From positions 1,240,001 to 1,304,000 of the forward strand of contig NZ_CP109450.1 in assembly GCF_041438865.1 (NCBI RefSeq): a stretch of DNA of 64,000 nucleotides, read 5' to 3'. This DNA is from Streptomyces sp. NBC_01471. Lineage in GTDB: Bacteria; Actinomycetota; Actinomycetes; Streptomycetales; Streptomycetaceae. The position numbers and the translations under genes were made by a program. Positions within the stretch are counted from its first letter, which is position 1, and every line of letters begins with the position of its first letter. The notes beneath the pieces are model-generated. The model did not search any database and had not been told where the DNA came from. It saw nothing but the letters and a program-made list of their open reading frames with translations. Shown piece by piece: positions 1 through 7,857 of the stretch.

Positions 1-966
1 GCCGGTCAGCCGCAGGTAGTTCAGCGTCTCGGCGTCGATCGGGAAGATCGCGGCGGTGGAACCGAACTCCGGCGACATGTTGCCGATGGTGGCGCGGTTC
101 GCGAGCGAGGTGGCGGCGACGCCCTCACCGTAGAACTCGACGAACTTGCCGACGACGCCGTGCTTGCGCAGCATCTCGGTGATCGTGAGGACCAGGTCGG
201 TGGCGGTGGTGCCGGCGTTCAGCTCGCCGGTCAGCTTGAAGCCGACGACGCGCGGGATGAGCATCGAGACCGGCTGGCCGAGCATCGCGGCCTCGGCCTC
301 GATCCCGCCGACGCCCCAGCCCAGCACACCCAGGCCGTTGACCATGGTGGTGTGCGAGTCGGTGCCGACGAGGGTGTCGGGGTACGCCTGGCCGTTGCGG
401 ACCATGACGGTGCGGGCCAGGTGCTCGATGTTGACCTGGTGGACGATGCCGGTGCCCGGGGGGACGACCTTGAACTCGTCGAAGGCGGTCTGGCCCCAGC
501 GCAGGAACTGGTAGCGCTCCTTGTTGCGGCCGTACTCCAGCTCGACGTTCTGCGCGAAGGAGTCCGACGTACCGAACTTGTCGGCGATGACGGAGTGGTC
601 GATGACCAGCTCGGCCGGGGCCAGCGGGTTGATCTGCGCGGCGTCACCGCCGAGCTCCTTCACGGCCTCGCGCATGGTGGCGAGGTCGACGACGCAGGGC
701 ACACCGGTGAAGTCCTGCATGATCACGCGGGCCGGCGTGAACTGGATCTCCTGGCTCGGCTGAGCCTGCGAGTCCCAGCCGCCCAGCGCCCGGATGTGGT
801 CGGCGGTGATGTTCGCGCCGTCCTCGGTACGCAGCAGGTTCTCCAGCAGGACCTTCAGGCTGTAAGGGAGGCGCGCGGAGCCCTCGACCTTGTCCAGCTT
901 GAAGATCTCGTACGACTCGTCGCCCACGCGCAGCGTGCTGCGGGCGTCGAAGCTGTTCGCCGACAC
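1..966 (-). CDS. acnA: Aconitate hydratase, N-terminal 322 codons (runs off the window)
   Basis: TCA-cycle enzyme interconverting citrate and isocitrate in the cytoplasm. The visible translation begins [19 protein letters not shown] and contains the aconitase signature [19 protein letters not shown] and the motif [14 protein letters not shown], matching the AcnA/IRP-type aconitases of Streptomyces nearly residue for residue. The GTG start at 966 is chosen because AAGGAGA lies about 7 nt upstream; an in-frame ATG at 981 has no such site. The Fe-S-ligating cysteines lie in the missing C-terminal two thirds, so catalytic completeness cannot be checked. A perfect 8-bp-arm palindrome at 1121-1138 sits in its leader or promoter region. 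Confidence 0.95.
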   Translation of the reverse strand, partial: MSANSFDARSTLRVGDESYEIFKLDKVEGSARLPYSLKVLLENLLRTEDGANITADHIRALGGWDSQAQPSQEIQFTPARVIMQDFTGVPCVVDLATMREAVKELGGDAAQINPLAPAELVIDHSVIADKFGTSDSFAQNVELEYGRNKERYQFLRWGQTAFDEFKVVPPGTGIVHQVNIEHLARTVMVRNGQAYPDTLVGTDSHTTMVNGLGVLGWGVGGIEAEAAMLGQPVSMLIPRVVGFKLTGELNAGTTATDLVLTITEMLRKHGVVGKFVEFYGEGVAATSLANRATIGNMSPEFGSTAAIFPIDAETLNYLRLTG

Positions 967-1120
967 GACAGTCTCCTTCATCAAAGTGCGCGTTCTACCG
1001 CGCCGCGCCTCATATGCGCCGGCGCCGCGTGGTGCCGCCTACGGCTGCTCGGCCATCCGCTACAGTGAGGATTAGTTAGGTAACCCTTACCGAGTGACGG
1101 CCGCGATGCGCCTCGGCAGA

Positions 1121-1138
1121 TATCTCGATGTCGAGATA
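1121..1138. promoter_or_regulatory. Palindromic operator upstream of acnA
   Basis: TATCTCGA-TG-TCGAGATA is a perfect inverted repeat with 8-bp arms and a 2-bp spacer, about 155 bp upstream of the acnA start. This is the geometry of a homodimeric repressor site (MarR, GntR or LacI-like). The cognate factor is not identifiable from the sequence. An imperfect TTAGTTAGGTAACCCTTAC at 1072-1090 nearby loosely recalls DtxR/IdeR iron boxes, but the match is weak. Confidence 0.55.
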
Positions 1139-1283
1139 ACTCTAGTACACGTCCGCGCGGAGGTCATGCGGGGCTGCCCTGCCGACCGCTGTCAAGCGGT
1201 TCCGCCCGGTCGGCCGCGGGTCTGGCTGCACAGCCGGTAGCCACCGGTTCCAGAAGCTGTTCGGGCCCGGAGCGGGACGCTCT

Positions 1284-1913
1284 TCAGGTTGCCTCCGGCC
1301 GGTCCCCTCGGTCCCGTTCGCGCCTGCCGAGCACCAGCTTGACCGGGACCAGGACCGCCCACGTCCACAGGGCCGCTCGCGGGGAGAGGAAAGCGATCGG
1401 CACCGTCGCGCCGAAGACCAGGACGGACGAGCACAGGTCCAGGACGATGTACCGGCCGGTGCGTCCGGAGATCGGCCGCGCCATCCACGGGCGGCACCAG
1501 ATGGTGAGGAACAGCGCCAGCTCCAGCAGGTCGATGACGGCGACGGTCGCCGCGTAACAGGCCACGGCCAGCGGCTGCGACGCGTAGTCCGACAGCAGGG
1601 TGGTCGGGAACGGGACCAGCGCGATGGCCCCCAGCCCGGCCAGCGCGAACCGCAACGTCATTCCGTCCACCCGGTGGGCCAGATTCAGGATCCGCCGGTG
1701 ATCGCGCCAGAAGCCCGCGAGAATGGTGAAGCTCAGCGCGTAGGCGCCCAGCGCCGGCAGCAGCCGGTGCAGCGCGTGACGGAAGGCGTCCGCGTCCAGG
1801 TCGTCCCTCACCCGGATGTCGAGCACCAGCAGGGTCATGGCGATGGCGAAGATCCCGTCGGAGAGCGCGACGAGCCGCTCCGGGCTCTTCCTGTCCGCTC
1901 CGATGGTGCTCAT
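1284..1913 (-). CDS. TMEM175-family (DUF1211) integral membrane channel-like protein, 209 aa
   Basis: The N-terminus reads RLVALSDGIFAIAMTLLVLD, the hallmark first helix of the bacterial TMEM175/DUF1211 family (consensus R-x3-FSDGVFAIAxTLLVL). Several further hydrophobic segments follow, with a charged Arg-rich tail at the C-terminus. Family members are leak-type potassium channels of the plasma membrane; that role is family knowledge, not shown here. The start is ATG 1913. The length is typical of the single-repeat bacterial form. Its start is about 160 bp from the divergent HTH-MurA gene, so the two share an intergenic regulatory region containing the palindrome at 2045-2060. Confidence 0.85.
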   Translation of the reverse strand: MSTIGADRKSPERLVALSDGIFAIAMTLLVLDIRVRDDLDADAFRHALHRLLPALGAYALSFTILAGFWRDHRRILNLAHRVDGMTLRFALAGLGAIALVPFPTTLLSDYASQPLAVACYAATVAVIDLLELALFLTIWCRPWMARPISGRTGRYIVLDLCSSVLVFGATVPIAFLSPRAALWTWAVLVPVKLVLGRRERDRGDRPEAT

Positions 1914-2044
1914 CCGGCACAGCGTGATCGGGTCGGGGCACGGAACCCCGTAATTACTCCGACAGCGGGCAAGCCGGACAGGCCCGCGGCCGGCCCCGCC
2001 GCCACCCCACCCATCACTCCAATGGCCCACCCCGAGGAGTCGGC

Positions 2045-2060
2045 ATCTCATATGTGAGAT
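2045..2060. promoter_or_regulatory. Palindromic operator 13 bp before the HTH-MurA start
   Basis: ATCTCA-TATG-TGAGAT is a perfect inverted repeat with 6-bp arms and a 4-bp spacer, ending 12 bp before the ATG at 2073. Because the downstream protein itself has an N-terminal XRE-type HTH, autoregulation is the simplest reading (inference). The site may also affect the divergent TMEM175-like gene. Confidence 0.6.
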
Positions 2061-2072
2061 AGCGTCTGCCGC

Positions 2073-3602
2073 ATGGCAGATGACTACCTCGTACGCATCG
2101 GCAAGCTCATCCGTGTCGCCCGTCAGCACCGGGGCTGGACACAGACCCAGCTGGCCGATGCGCTCGCCACAAGCCAGAGCGCCGTGAACCGCATCGAGCG
2201 CGGAAACCAGAACATCAGCCTTGAGATGATCGCCCGGATCGGCGAAGCTCTCGACAGCGAGATCGTCTCGCTGGGCTACGCCGGACCGATGCATCTGCGG
2301 GTGGTCGGCGGACGCCGGCTCTCCGGCGCGATCGACGTCAAGACGAGCAAGAACGCCTGTGTGGCGCTGCTTTGCGCCTCGTTGCTCAACAAGGGCCGGA
2401 CGGTGCTGCGCAGAGTCGCGCGCATCGAGGAGGTGTACCGCCTGCTGGAGGTACTCAACTCCATCGGCGTGCGCACCCGCTGGATCAACGACGGCAAGGA
2501 CCTGGAGATCGCCCCGGGCGCCGACGTGGACATGGCTGCCATCGACGCGTCGGCCGCACGCCGCACCCGCTCGATCATCATGTTCCTCGGCCCGCTGCTG
2601 CACCGCCTGGACAACTTCAAGCTGCCGTACGCGGGCGGCTGCGACCTGGGCACCCGCACCATTGAGCCCCACATGATCGCGCTGCGCCGCTTCGGGCTCG
2701 AAATCACCGCGACGGAGGGGCTCTACCACGCACAGGTGGAGCGGGGCGCCGCCCCCGACCGCCCGATCGTGCTGACCGAGCGCGGTGACACGGTCACCGA
2801 GAACGCGCTGCTCGCCGCCGCGCGCAGCGACGGCGTGACCGTCATCCGCAACGCGTCCTCCAACTACATGGTCCAGGACCTGTGTTTCTTCCTGGAGGCG
2901 CTGGGCGTACGGGTGGACGGCGTGGGCACCACGACGCTGACCGTGCACGGGGTGCCGGAGATCGACGTGGACGTCGACTACTCCCCCTCCGAGGACCCGG
3001 TCGAGGCGATGAGCCTGCTGGCCGCCGCCGTGGTGACCGAGTCGGAACTGACGATCCGCCGGGTCCCCGTCGAGTTCATGGAGATCGAGCTCGCGGTCCT
3101 TGAGGAGATGGGCCTCGACCACGACCGCGGCGCCGAGTACGCGGCCGACAACGGCCGGACCCGCCTGGTGGACCTGACCGTACGGCCCTCCAAGCTCGAA
3201 GCCCCGATCGACAAGATCCACCCGATGCCCTTCCCGGGGCTCAACATCGACAACGTGCCGTTCTTCGCGGCCATCGCGGCGGTCGCGCAGGGCCAGACCC
3301 TGATCCACGACTGGGTCTACGACAACCGCGCGATCTATCTGACGGACCTCAACCGGCTGGGCGGCAGACTGCAACTCCTCGACCCGCACCGGGTGCTGGT
3401 GGAGGGGCCGACCCGCTGGCGCGCAGCGGAGATGATGTGCCCGCCGGCACTGCGTCCGGCGGTGGTGGTACTGCTGGCGATGATGGCGGCAGAGGGCACG
3501 TCGGTGCTGCGCAATGTGTACGTGATCAACCGCGGATACGAGGAACTGGCGGAGCGGCTCAACTCCGTGGGCGCGCAGATCGAGATCTTCCGCGACATCT
3601 GA
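2073..3602 (+). CDS. UDP-GlcNAc 1-carboxyvinyltransferase (MurA)-like protein with N-terminal XRE HTH, 509 aa
   Basis: Residues about 1-65 form a Cro/C1-type helix-turn-helix (RGWTQTQLADALATSQSAVNRIERG). Residues about 75-509 form an EPSP-synthase-fold domain matching MurA, with SGAIDVKTSKNAC in place of the usual phosphate/UDP loop and AGGCDLGTR, where Cys190 aligns with the MurA catalytic cysteine. MurA transfers enolpyruvate from PEP to UDP-GlcNAc in the first step of peptidoglycan synthesis. Streptomycetes carry such a fused paralogue next to aconitase, so this is probably a core locus. The retained Cys suggests catalysis, while the HTH suggests transcriptional control, possibly by sensing cell-wall precursor. 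The start is ATG 2073, just behind the palindrome. Confidence 0.88.
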   Translation: MADDYLVRIGKLIRVARQHRGWTQTQLADALATSQSAVNRIERGNQNISLEMIARIGEALDSEIVSLGYAGPMHLRVVGGRRLSGAIDVKTSKNACVALLCASLLNKGRTVLRRVARIEEVYRLLEVLNSIGVRTRWINDGKDLEIAPGADVDMAAIDASAARRTRSIIMFLGPLLHRLDNFKLPYAGGCDLGTRTIEPHMIALRRFGLEITATEGLYHAQVERGAAPDRPIVLTERGDTVTENALLAAARSDGVTVIRNASSNYMVQDLCFFLEALGVRVDGVGTTTLTVHGVPEIDVDVDYSPSEDPVEAMSLLAAAVVTESELTIRRVPVEFMEIELAVLEEMGLDHDRGAEYAADNGRTRLVDLTVRPSKLEAPIDKIHPMPFPGLNIDNVPFFAAIAAVAQGQTLIHDWVYDNRAIYLTDLNRLGGRLQLLDPHRVLVEGPTRWRAAEMMCPPALRPAVVVLLAMMAAEGTSVLRNVYVINRGYEELAERLNSVGAQIEIFRDI

Positions 3603-3607
3603 CCGGC

Positions 3608-3647
3608 GGGGTGTCGTGACCCTTAGGGGCACGGGGCACGACACCCC
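3608..3647 (+). terminator. Hairpin after the HTH-MurA gene
   Basis: GGGGTGTCGTG (3608-3618) pairs perfectly with CACGACACCCC (3637-3647) across an 18-nt loop, starting 5 nt after the stop codon. There is no long T-tract, as is usual for Streptomyces terminators. Confidence 0.7.
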
Positions 3648-3993
3648 TAAATGCCTGTCGACCTGCGGTTATACCCTTTCTCGACCTTCCATTGATCACC
3701 GCTACTTTTCATCACCTTGTGCAACGCGTGTGCAAGAGGATCTTGAATGGGTAACGATGCGTCAGACACGCTTGATTGCCCGTCATCCTTTACGGAGAGT
3801 GCTCACCAGAGGGGCCTCGCCATGCCCGCAGCGACGCCACCACCGACGTCCCTTAAATTCGGAGTTCAGCCCTCGCCGCGCACGCGCATCACACGGCTAC
3901 GGCCAGTTCCAGCCCGGACCTCCATACGTACCCGCGCTCCTTCGGTCATCCGGCTGCCGACCGAGGCGCTCGCCGCATACTCAGAAGCCCTGC

Positions 3994-4116
3994 TCAGAAG
4001 CACGTCAGGTGAGCAGTGAGATGTGTGTTGTTGTCGTCGAACCCGACCAACAAGATGGTCAGGATGGAGACGAGGACCCGTAGCGGCACGGAGATCGGCG
4101 GGACGGGCTTCGTCAT
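3994..4116 (-). CDS. Small single-pass membrane peptide, 40 aa
   Basis: The frame encodes a peptide with one clear hydrophobic helix, VLVSILTILLVG, preceded by a short proline-rich N-terminus and followed by a polar tail ending in TCF. A GAAGG Shine-Dalgarno sequence lies about 7 nt before ATG 4116. No family is recognised. It is divergent from the 36-aa peptide at 4299 and may share its promoter region. The case rests on the ribosome-binding site and the helix; it could be fortuitous. Confidence 0.4.
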   Translation of the reverse strand: MTKPVPPISVPLRVLVSILTILLVGFDDNNTHLTAHLTCF

Positions 4117-4298
4117 GGCGAACCTTCACCCAGCCACCTCGGACCCCGGGCTAATATGCCCCGGCCCCCGGCTCGCCGATCAGTGCCATGGCTAAGGGTG
4201 TTCTGCACGGTCAGGACGAGCGCAGTGCGGGCACGGCGCGTGGCGCGGTCGAGTCGACGCACGTGGCGTGACAACGGGATGGGAGGGCGGACGCGTAC

Positions 4299-4409
4299 AT
4301 GGAAGCCAGCAAGGTCATCAAGACCACGAAGGGCAGCAGCGCGGACATGTCGGTCAAGTACAAGGAGACGGCGCGGGGCGGACTGGCGGTCAACATCATC
4401 GAGTGCTGA
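4299..4409 (+). CDS. 36-aa peptide with C-terminal cysteine
   Basis: The translation begins [18 protein letters not shown] and ends [10 protein letters not shown], with the single Cys as the last residue. The peptide is polar and Ser/Thr/Lys-rich, with a hydrophobic C-terminal stretch. GGAGGG lies about 11 nt before ATG 4299, which is slightly long spacing. Codon third positions are strongly G/C, as in real Streptomyces genes. It could be a small conserved protein or a leader-core peptide, but no modifying enzyme gene lies beside it, so no function is assigned. Confidence 0.4.
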   Translation: MEASKVIKTTKGSSADMSVKYKETARGGLAVNIIEC

Positions 4410-4438
4410 GAAACAGCCTCTGATCAGCGGTTTCTTAT

Positions 4439-4513
4439 CTTTCAGCTCTGTCACGCGCTTTCCCGCTTGCACAGCGGATCATCCCTGGAAAGTCCCCGTG
4501 ACAGAGCTGAAAG
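4439..4513. repeat. Perfect 16-bp inverted repeat with 43-bp loop
   Basis: CTTTCAGCTCTGTCAC (4439-4454) is the exact reverse complement of GTGACAGAGCTGAAAG (4498-4513). The loop and the downstream flank contain two similar words, CTGGAAAGTCCCC and CTGAAAAGTCCCT. It begins 29 bp after the stop of the 36-aa ORF. It could be a terminator or attenuator hairpin, or the remnant of a small inverted-repeat element. Confidence 0.6.
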
Positions 4514-5766
4514 TGCCTGAAAAGTCCCTGGGATCTCGCTGCACAACGAGGCTGTGAGACGTTCACTCTCCATCGAGCCTCGCCAGGTATGGGCACGGTG
4601 CGCGTCGGGGACGCAAGCACTTCCCCTCCGCGAGACCAACGCATTACAAGTCCGTGAGCGACCATGCCGCGTCATGTCCTGAAGTGCTGCCAGTTCTCGT
4701 TTTCGCTGATCAGAGCACATGCGCAGGTTTCGTTAGTGTTGTCTCGTGTCGGCAAGTTCGAAGGCGTCCGCGCTCCCCTTGCGCTCCCCAGCTGCCTGCA
4801 GCAGATCCCGTTGCGAAGCCGAGTCGGGAACGAGGACGCCGTGCCCCGAACCCTCCCCGACCGCACGCGCAGGGGCGCTCTCTGGGCGAGAACCGGCGGC
4901 CGACCTGTTGGCGGCATCAGAATCCGTTGCGCCAAGCGCCTTGTAGTGAACCTACAAGCGCAGGCATCTCTACGCTGGAGTTCCAGGCCAGGCTGAGGCC
5001 AGCGATGACGCCGACGATGTGCGGCGCGGTGACCTCCGGCTCGGGGTGATGCCCCGGATAGCGCGTGGCCACCTGCTCCCGGGTTCCGCCACGGCGTGCA
5101 GCCTGGCGAACCTAAGACTGGGACGGCTGGGCGAGGATGCGCCCCCAGGGCGGATCGTGTTTCCTGAAAGGGCTGTTGGTGGATGGGACAACCACCAAGC
5201 AGGACAGCTCTTGGATGAACGCTTGACCAGAGTTGCAGCTGTGCGCGAATTGCCCAGTGCGTCACACGTGAGTTTCCCAGGAGGCACTGACCGGCGCGTG
5301 GCACCATTCGCCCAGCAAATCCCGCCACCGGCGAGCCGCGACCACCGGGGCCTGCATCATTGCTGTCGATGGACGCGGCAGTGGGTCTCCCATGTCGAGC
5401 CAAGGCGATTATTCACAACCGCACATTTGCTGTTTTCCCATCTGCACGTACTGCTGCACCTGGACGTCAACGTTCCTCTTCTCGACGCGTTGGGTTCGAA
5501 TCTAGGAAGGTTGAGACCGTCGCCATCTGCTTGTTTTTCATGTGCGTTCATAAAGAACTCAAATTCGATCGCCAAAGCGACCTTTAGTGGGCGCCTACGC
5601 GATCGTAACTTTCCATTTGGAACCCTGGAGGCCCCCATCCCGGAGTGGGTTGCATATGGGATGCGTGTTGCACGAGGGGAAACTTCGGCAAGTGGCAGCG
5701 AAGTCAGAATTACCCAGATAGTCTGATGACGTATCACGGTCTTTCGATGGCGGACTGTGATGCCGA
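4514..5766. other. Long stretch with no convincing gene
   Basis: No frame here combines a start, a ribosome-binding site and Streptomyces-like codon bias. On the minus strand around 4925-5115 a short open stretch containing the words REQVATRYP and HIVGVIAGLSLAWNSS has coding-like composition but no usable start and a stop just upstream, so it may be the tail of a decayed gene. The stretch from about 5400 to 5720 is unusually A/T-rich. I read the region as decayed or imported DNA. Confidence 0.5.
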
Positions 5767-5793
5767 TGGCCCCGGGATTACGCCCCGGGGCCA
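5767..5793 (+). terminator. Strong hairpin upstream of the small membrane protein gene
   Basis: TGGCCCCGGG (5767-5776) and CCCGGGGCCA (5784-5793) form a perfect 10-bp stem with a 7-nt loop. It lies 40 bp before the gene at 5833, so it either ends an upstream transcript or acts as a 5'-leader structure. Confidence 0.5.
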
Positions 5794-5832
5794 CCTCTGT
5801 CAGGCCATCGCTAACCGAGAAAGGTTATGTAC

Positions 5833-6129
5833 ATGACCTTTGGAGTAAACCCGGAGTCTGCTAAGGCGTTCCCGGGCCACCCCCACGGGAGTATCCCTCA
5901 CGCGAGTACCGGTGAAACCACGGAGATCTCCCGGACCGAAGTACGTTTGTGCGGGAGTCTCTTCACCGTCACGATTCTGGTCGTCGCTGCCGTCTTCATC
6001 ATCACGGTACTCCCGGTTGTGCTGGGCCTGCCTGGCTACTGGCCGTTGCCGGTGCTGTCCTTCGTGGCCTTGCTGCTGAAGGCCAGCCGGCAGAGCACGC
6101 TTCGCCGGTTCCACTACCGCAGGGCCTGA
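5833..6129 (+). CDS. Small two-helix membrane protein, 98 aa
   Basis: A soluble N-terminal ~40 residues is followed by a long hydrophobic region (TVTILVVAAVFIITVLPVVL and WPLPVLSFVALLL), giving two probable membrane helices, and a basic Arg-rich tail. ATG 5833 is preferred over ATG 5827 because AAAGG is 8 nt upstream of the former and only 2 nt from the latter. Probably monocistronic: a hairpin lies upstream and a strong terminator follows at 6138. No family is recognised. Confidence 0.6.
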   Translation: MTFGVNPESAKAFPGHPHGSIPHASTGETTEISRTEVRLCGSLFTVTILVVAAVFIITVLPVVLGLPGYWPLPVLSFVALLLKASRQSTLRRFHYRRA

Positions 6130-6137
6130 CCCCCTGT

Positions 6138-6169
6138 CGGGTGGGGCCGCTCAACAGCGGCCCCACCCG
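6138..6169 (+). terminator. Intrinsic terminator
   Basis: CGGGTGGGGCCGCT (6138-6151) and AGCGGCCCCACCCG (6156-6169) form a perfect 14-bp stem with a 4-nt CAAC loop, 8 nt after the preceding stop codon. Confidence 0.85.
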
Positions 6170-6232
6170 GCCTCAACGGCCAGCTCCGGATGCTGCGGGC
6201 GAGCGTGCTCCGGGGTGGCGAAGGGAGACCTG

Positions 6233-7243
6233 ATGGCGAAGCCATTGCGGCGGGTCCGGTGCGTGCAGTGCGGCGAACCCATCGAGAGGACAACGCGGGG
6301 CGGGCGCCCCCGAATTTACTGTGCGTCGCGGTGCAGGCGCCGAGCCCAGCGTGAACGAGACCGCGCCCGGCGTGATCCCGGACCATCGTGGTGGCCGATC
6401 GCCCACGATCTGGTGACCAGCAGCCTTCAGCTGTACGGCGGACAGCAACTGGAGCTTAAGAGCGCCTCCTTGCTCGCCGAGCGCATCGCTTGGGATGCGA
6501 AATGCCTGGTCGCGGTCGCCGTCGATACCGCGTTGCGCCGTGGTGACAGCTGGCAGGACATCGCCGTCGCGGCCGGGGTGAACCGGGCATCGGCCACGGC
6601 AAGATGGGGCGGGTCCCGCGTCTCAGAGCTGCTGGCCGCACGACTGCCGCCACCGATGATCCTGAGGGCGGCCGCGGACTTTCCGGCGCGGCCCGTGCCC
6701 TGCGCTCCGCGGGTTCCGTGCCCCCGCACCTCGGGCAGGGTGGCACCCGGCGCCCGGCGGGATCTCGGAGCTGCGCTGCGCACGCTCCGCAGAGCCTCCC
6801 GTACCAGCCTCTCGGAGGCAGCGGCCGTCACCGGGCAGACGCTTGAGCAGATCACCGACATCGTCGAAGGGCGGACAGTGAGGTCCTGGCCCGTGACGTA
6901 CACCGTCGCGCACGCCCTGGGCGGCGAGCCGCAGGACCTGCTGCACTTGTGGGAGCACGCTTCGGGTGAGCGGCTGGCGACCCACGGGAGCAACGGCACG
7001 GACCGTCTGGCGGCGGCCTTGCGGGGTGCCTGGCTGGCTGCCGGAGGGCCCAGCCCGGCGATCGTGTCGGATGTCGATGTGGCAGTGGCCCGCGCCACCC
7101 TTTGTGGACGGGTGGTTCCGCCGTGGCCCATGGTGAGCGCGCTCCTGGCCGGGTTCGGTGCGGACCCGGCAGCGTTCGAGCAGTTGTGGGTCGTTGCGCG
7201 GGCCACTCAGCTGGAATCCGATGAACAGGTGGTGCCGTCATGA
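6233..7243 (+). CDS. Zinc-ribbon and helix-turn-helix regulatory protein, 336 aa
   Basis: The N-terminus carries a Cys4-type zinc ribbon (VRCVQCGEPI ... YCASRCRRR), followed by an Arg-rich stretch. Two HTH-like segments follow: SWQDIAVAAGVNRASATARW near residue 115, and TSLSEAAAVTGQTLEQITDI near residue 205, the latter leading into an XRE-like helical region. It is a plausible DNA-binding regulator. ATG 6233 is chosen because AAGGGAG lies about 6 nt upstream; a GTG at 6215 lacks a site. Its stop overlaps the next start (ATGA), so the two are translationally coupled. Confidence 0.7.
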   Translation: MAKPLRRVRCVQCGEPIERTTRGGRPRIYCASRCRRRAQRERDRARRDPGPSWWPIAHDLVTSSLQLYGGQQLELKSASLLAERIAWDAKCLVAVAVDTALRRGDSWQDIAVAAGVNRASATARWGGSRVSELLAARLPPPMILRAAADFPARPVPCAPRVPCPRTSGRVAPGARRDLGAALRTLRRASRTSLSEAAAVTGQTLEQITDIVEGRTVRSWPVTYTVAHALGGEPQDLLHLWEHASGERLATHGSNGTDRLAAALRGAWLAAGGPSPAIVSDVDVAVARATLCGRVVPPWPMVSALLAGFGADPAAFEQLWVVARATQLESDEQVVPS

Positions 7244-7680
7244 GCCGGCGGAGGGGCGGCGACGCACGTCTATTCGCCAACTGGCTCGGGTACCACGCGC
7301 TCTGCGAGGCGAACCGGTCGGCGTATGTCCAGTACGCGGAACGGCGGTGCATCGACCGCGCCGAGGCCCGACGGTGCGTCGACACCGTGCTGGCGGCACT
7401 GGAAGACTCATGGATCGCGGTACTGGGCAGCCGGTGCCCCGCGGACCGCATCTGGACCGACCTACGCGCCGAAGCCGCGCGCCGGACCCCCATCACTGGC
7501 AGTCGAGCCGGTCGGCTTCACGCCATCCTCAGACCCGCCCAGGCCGACATCGTGATCCTCCACCACGATCTGGGCCTGCCCGTCGAGCGGGCTGCTCACC
7601 TCATGGGAATGCCGGCCCCCGTCGCGAGCGCCCTGTTGCGCAGTGCGGCACGGGCACTCGGTGCCCAGTTCGACGGGTGA
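7240..7680 (+). CDS. Sigma-factor region-4-like small protein, 146 aa
   Basis: The C-terminal third, ILHHDLGLPVERAAHLMGMP followed by APVASALLRSAARAL, has the spacing of a sigma-70 region 4.2 helix-turn-helix. The N-terminal half lacks a recognisable region 2, so this is not a complete ECF sigma factor. ATG 7240 overlaps the stop of the zinc-ribbon gene by 4 bp, so both are probably made in fixed ratio and may act together as a regulatory pair (inference). Confidence 0.6.
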   Translation: MSRRRGGDARLFANWLGYHALCEANRSAYVQYAERRCIDRAEARRCVDTVLAALEDSWIAVLGSRCPADRIWTDLRAEAARRTPITGSRAGRLHAILRPAQADIVILHHDLGLPVERAAHLMGMPAPVASALLRSAARALGAQFDG

Positions 7681-7857
7681 AGCCTGGTCGGCGCACGTCC
7701 TCGAAGAAGGTGTGCGCTGACCAGCATTTCGCACCCCCTGTGGCGCATTTCTAACCCCGCCAGCCCCTGGGAATGACTAGCCGTCATCCGTACGCGCTTC
7801 TAGAATCAGCCCTTACGTTCAGGGATACAGCCCAGACCAGGGCTTAGGGGAGCGCGT

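Noticed and set aside
1914..3644. Long open minus-strand frame continuous with the TMEM175-like gene
   Set aside because: It is antisense of the HTH-MurA gene and its composition (His/Arg/Val-rich, no domain) is that of a high-GC shadow frame. Only the part after ATG 1913 is a real gene.
4630..4665. tRNA-like words: on the minus strand ACGGACTTGTAATGCGT resembles a tRNA-Thr(UGU) anticodon arm
   Set aside because: No acceptor stem, D-arm or T-loop (GGTTCGA) can be found around it, and the stem has a G-G mismatch. It could be an attachment-site remnant but cannot be supported.
4672..5403. 243-codon open minus-strand frame
   Set aside because: No ribosome-binding site, Arg/Pro-rich composition without domains, and overlapping frames of equal quality.
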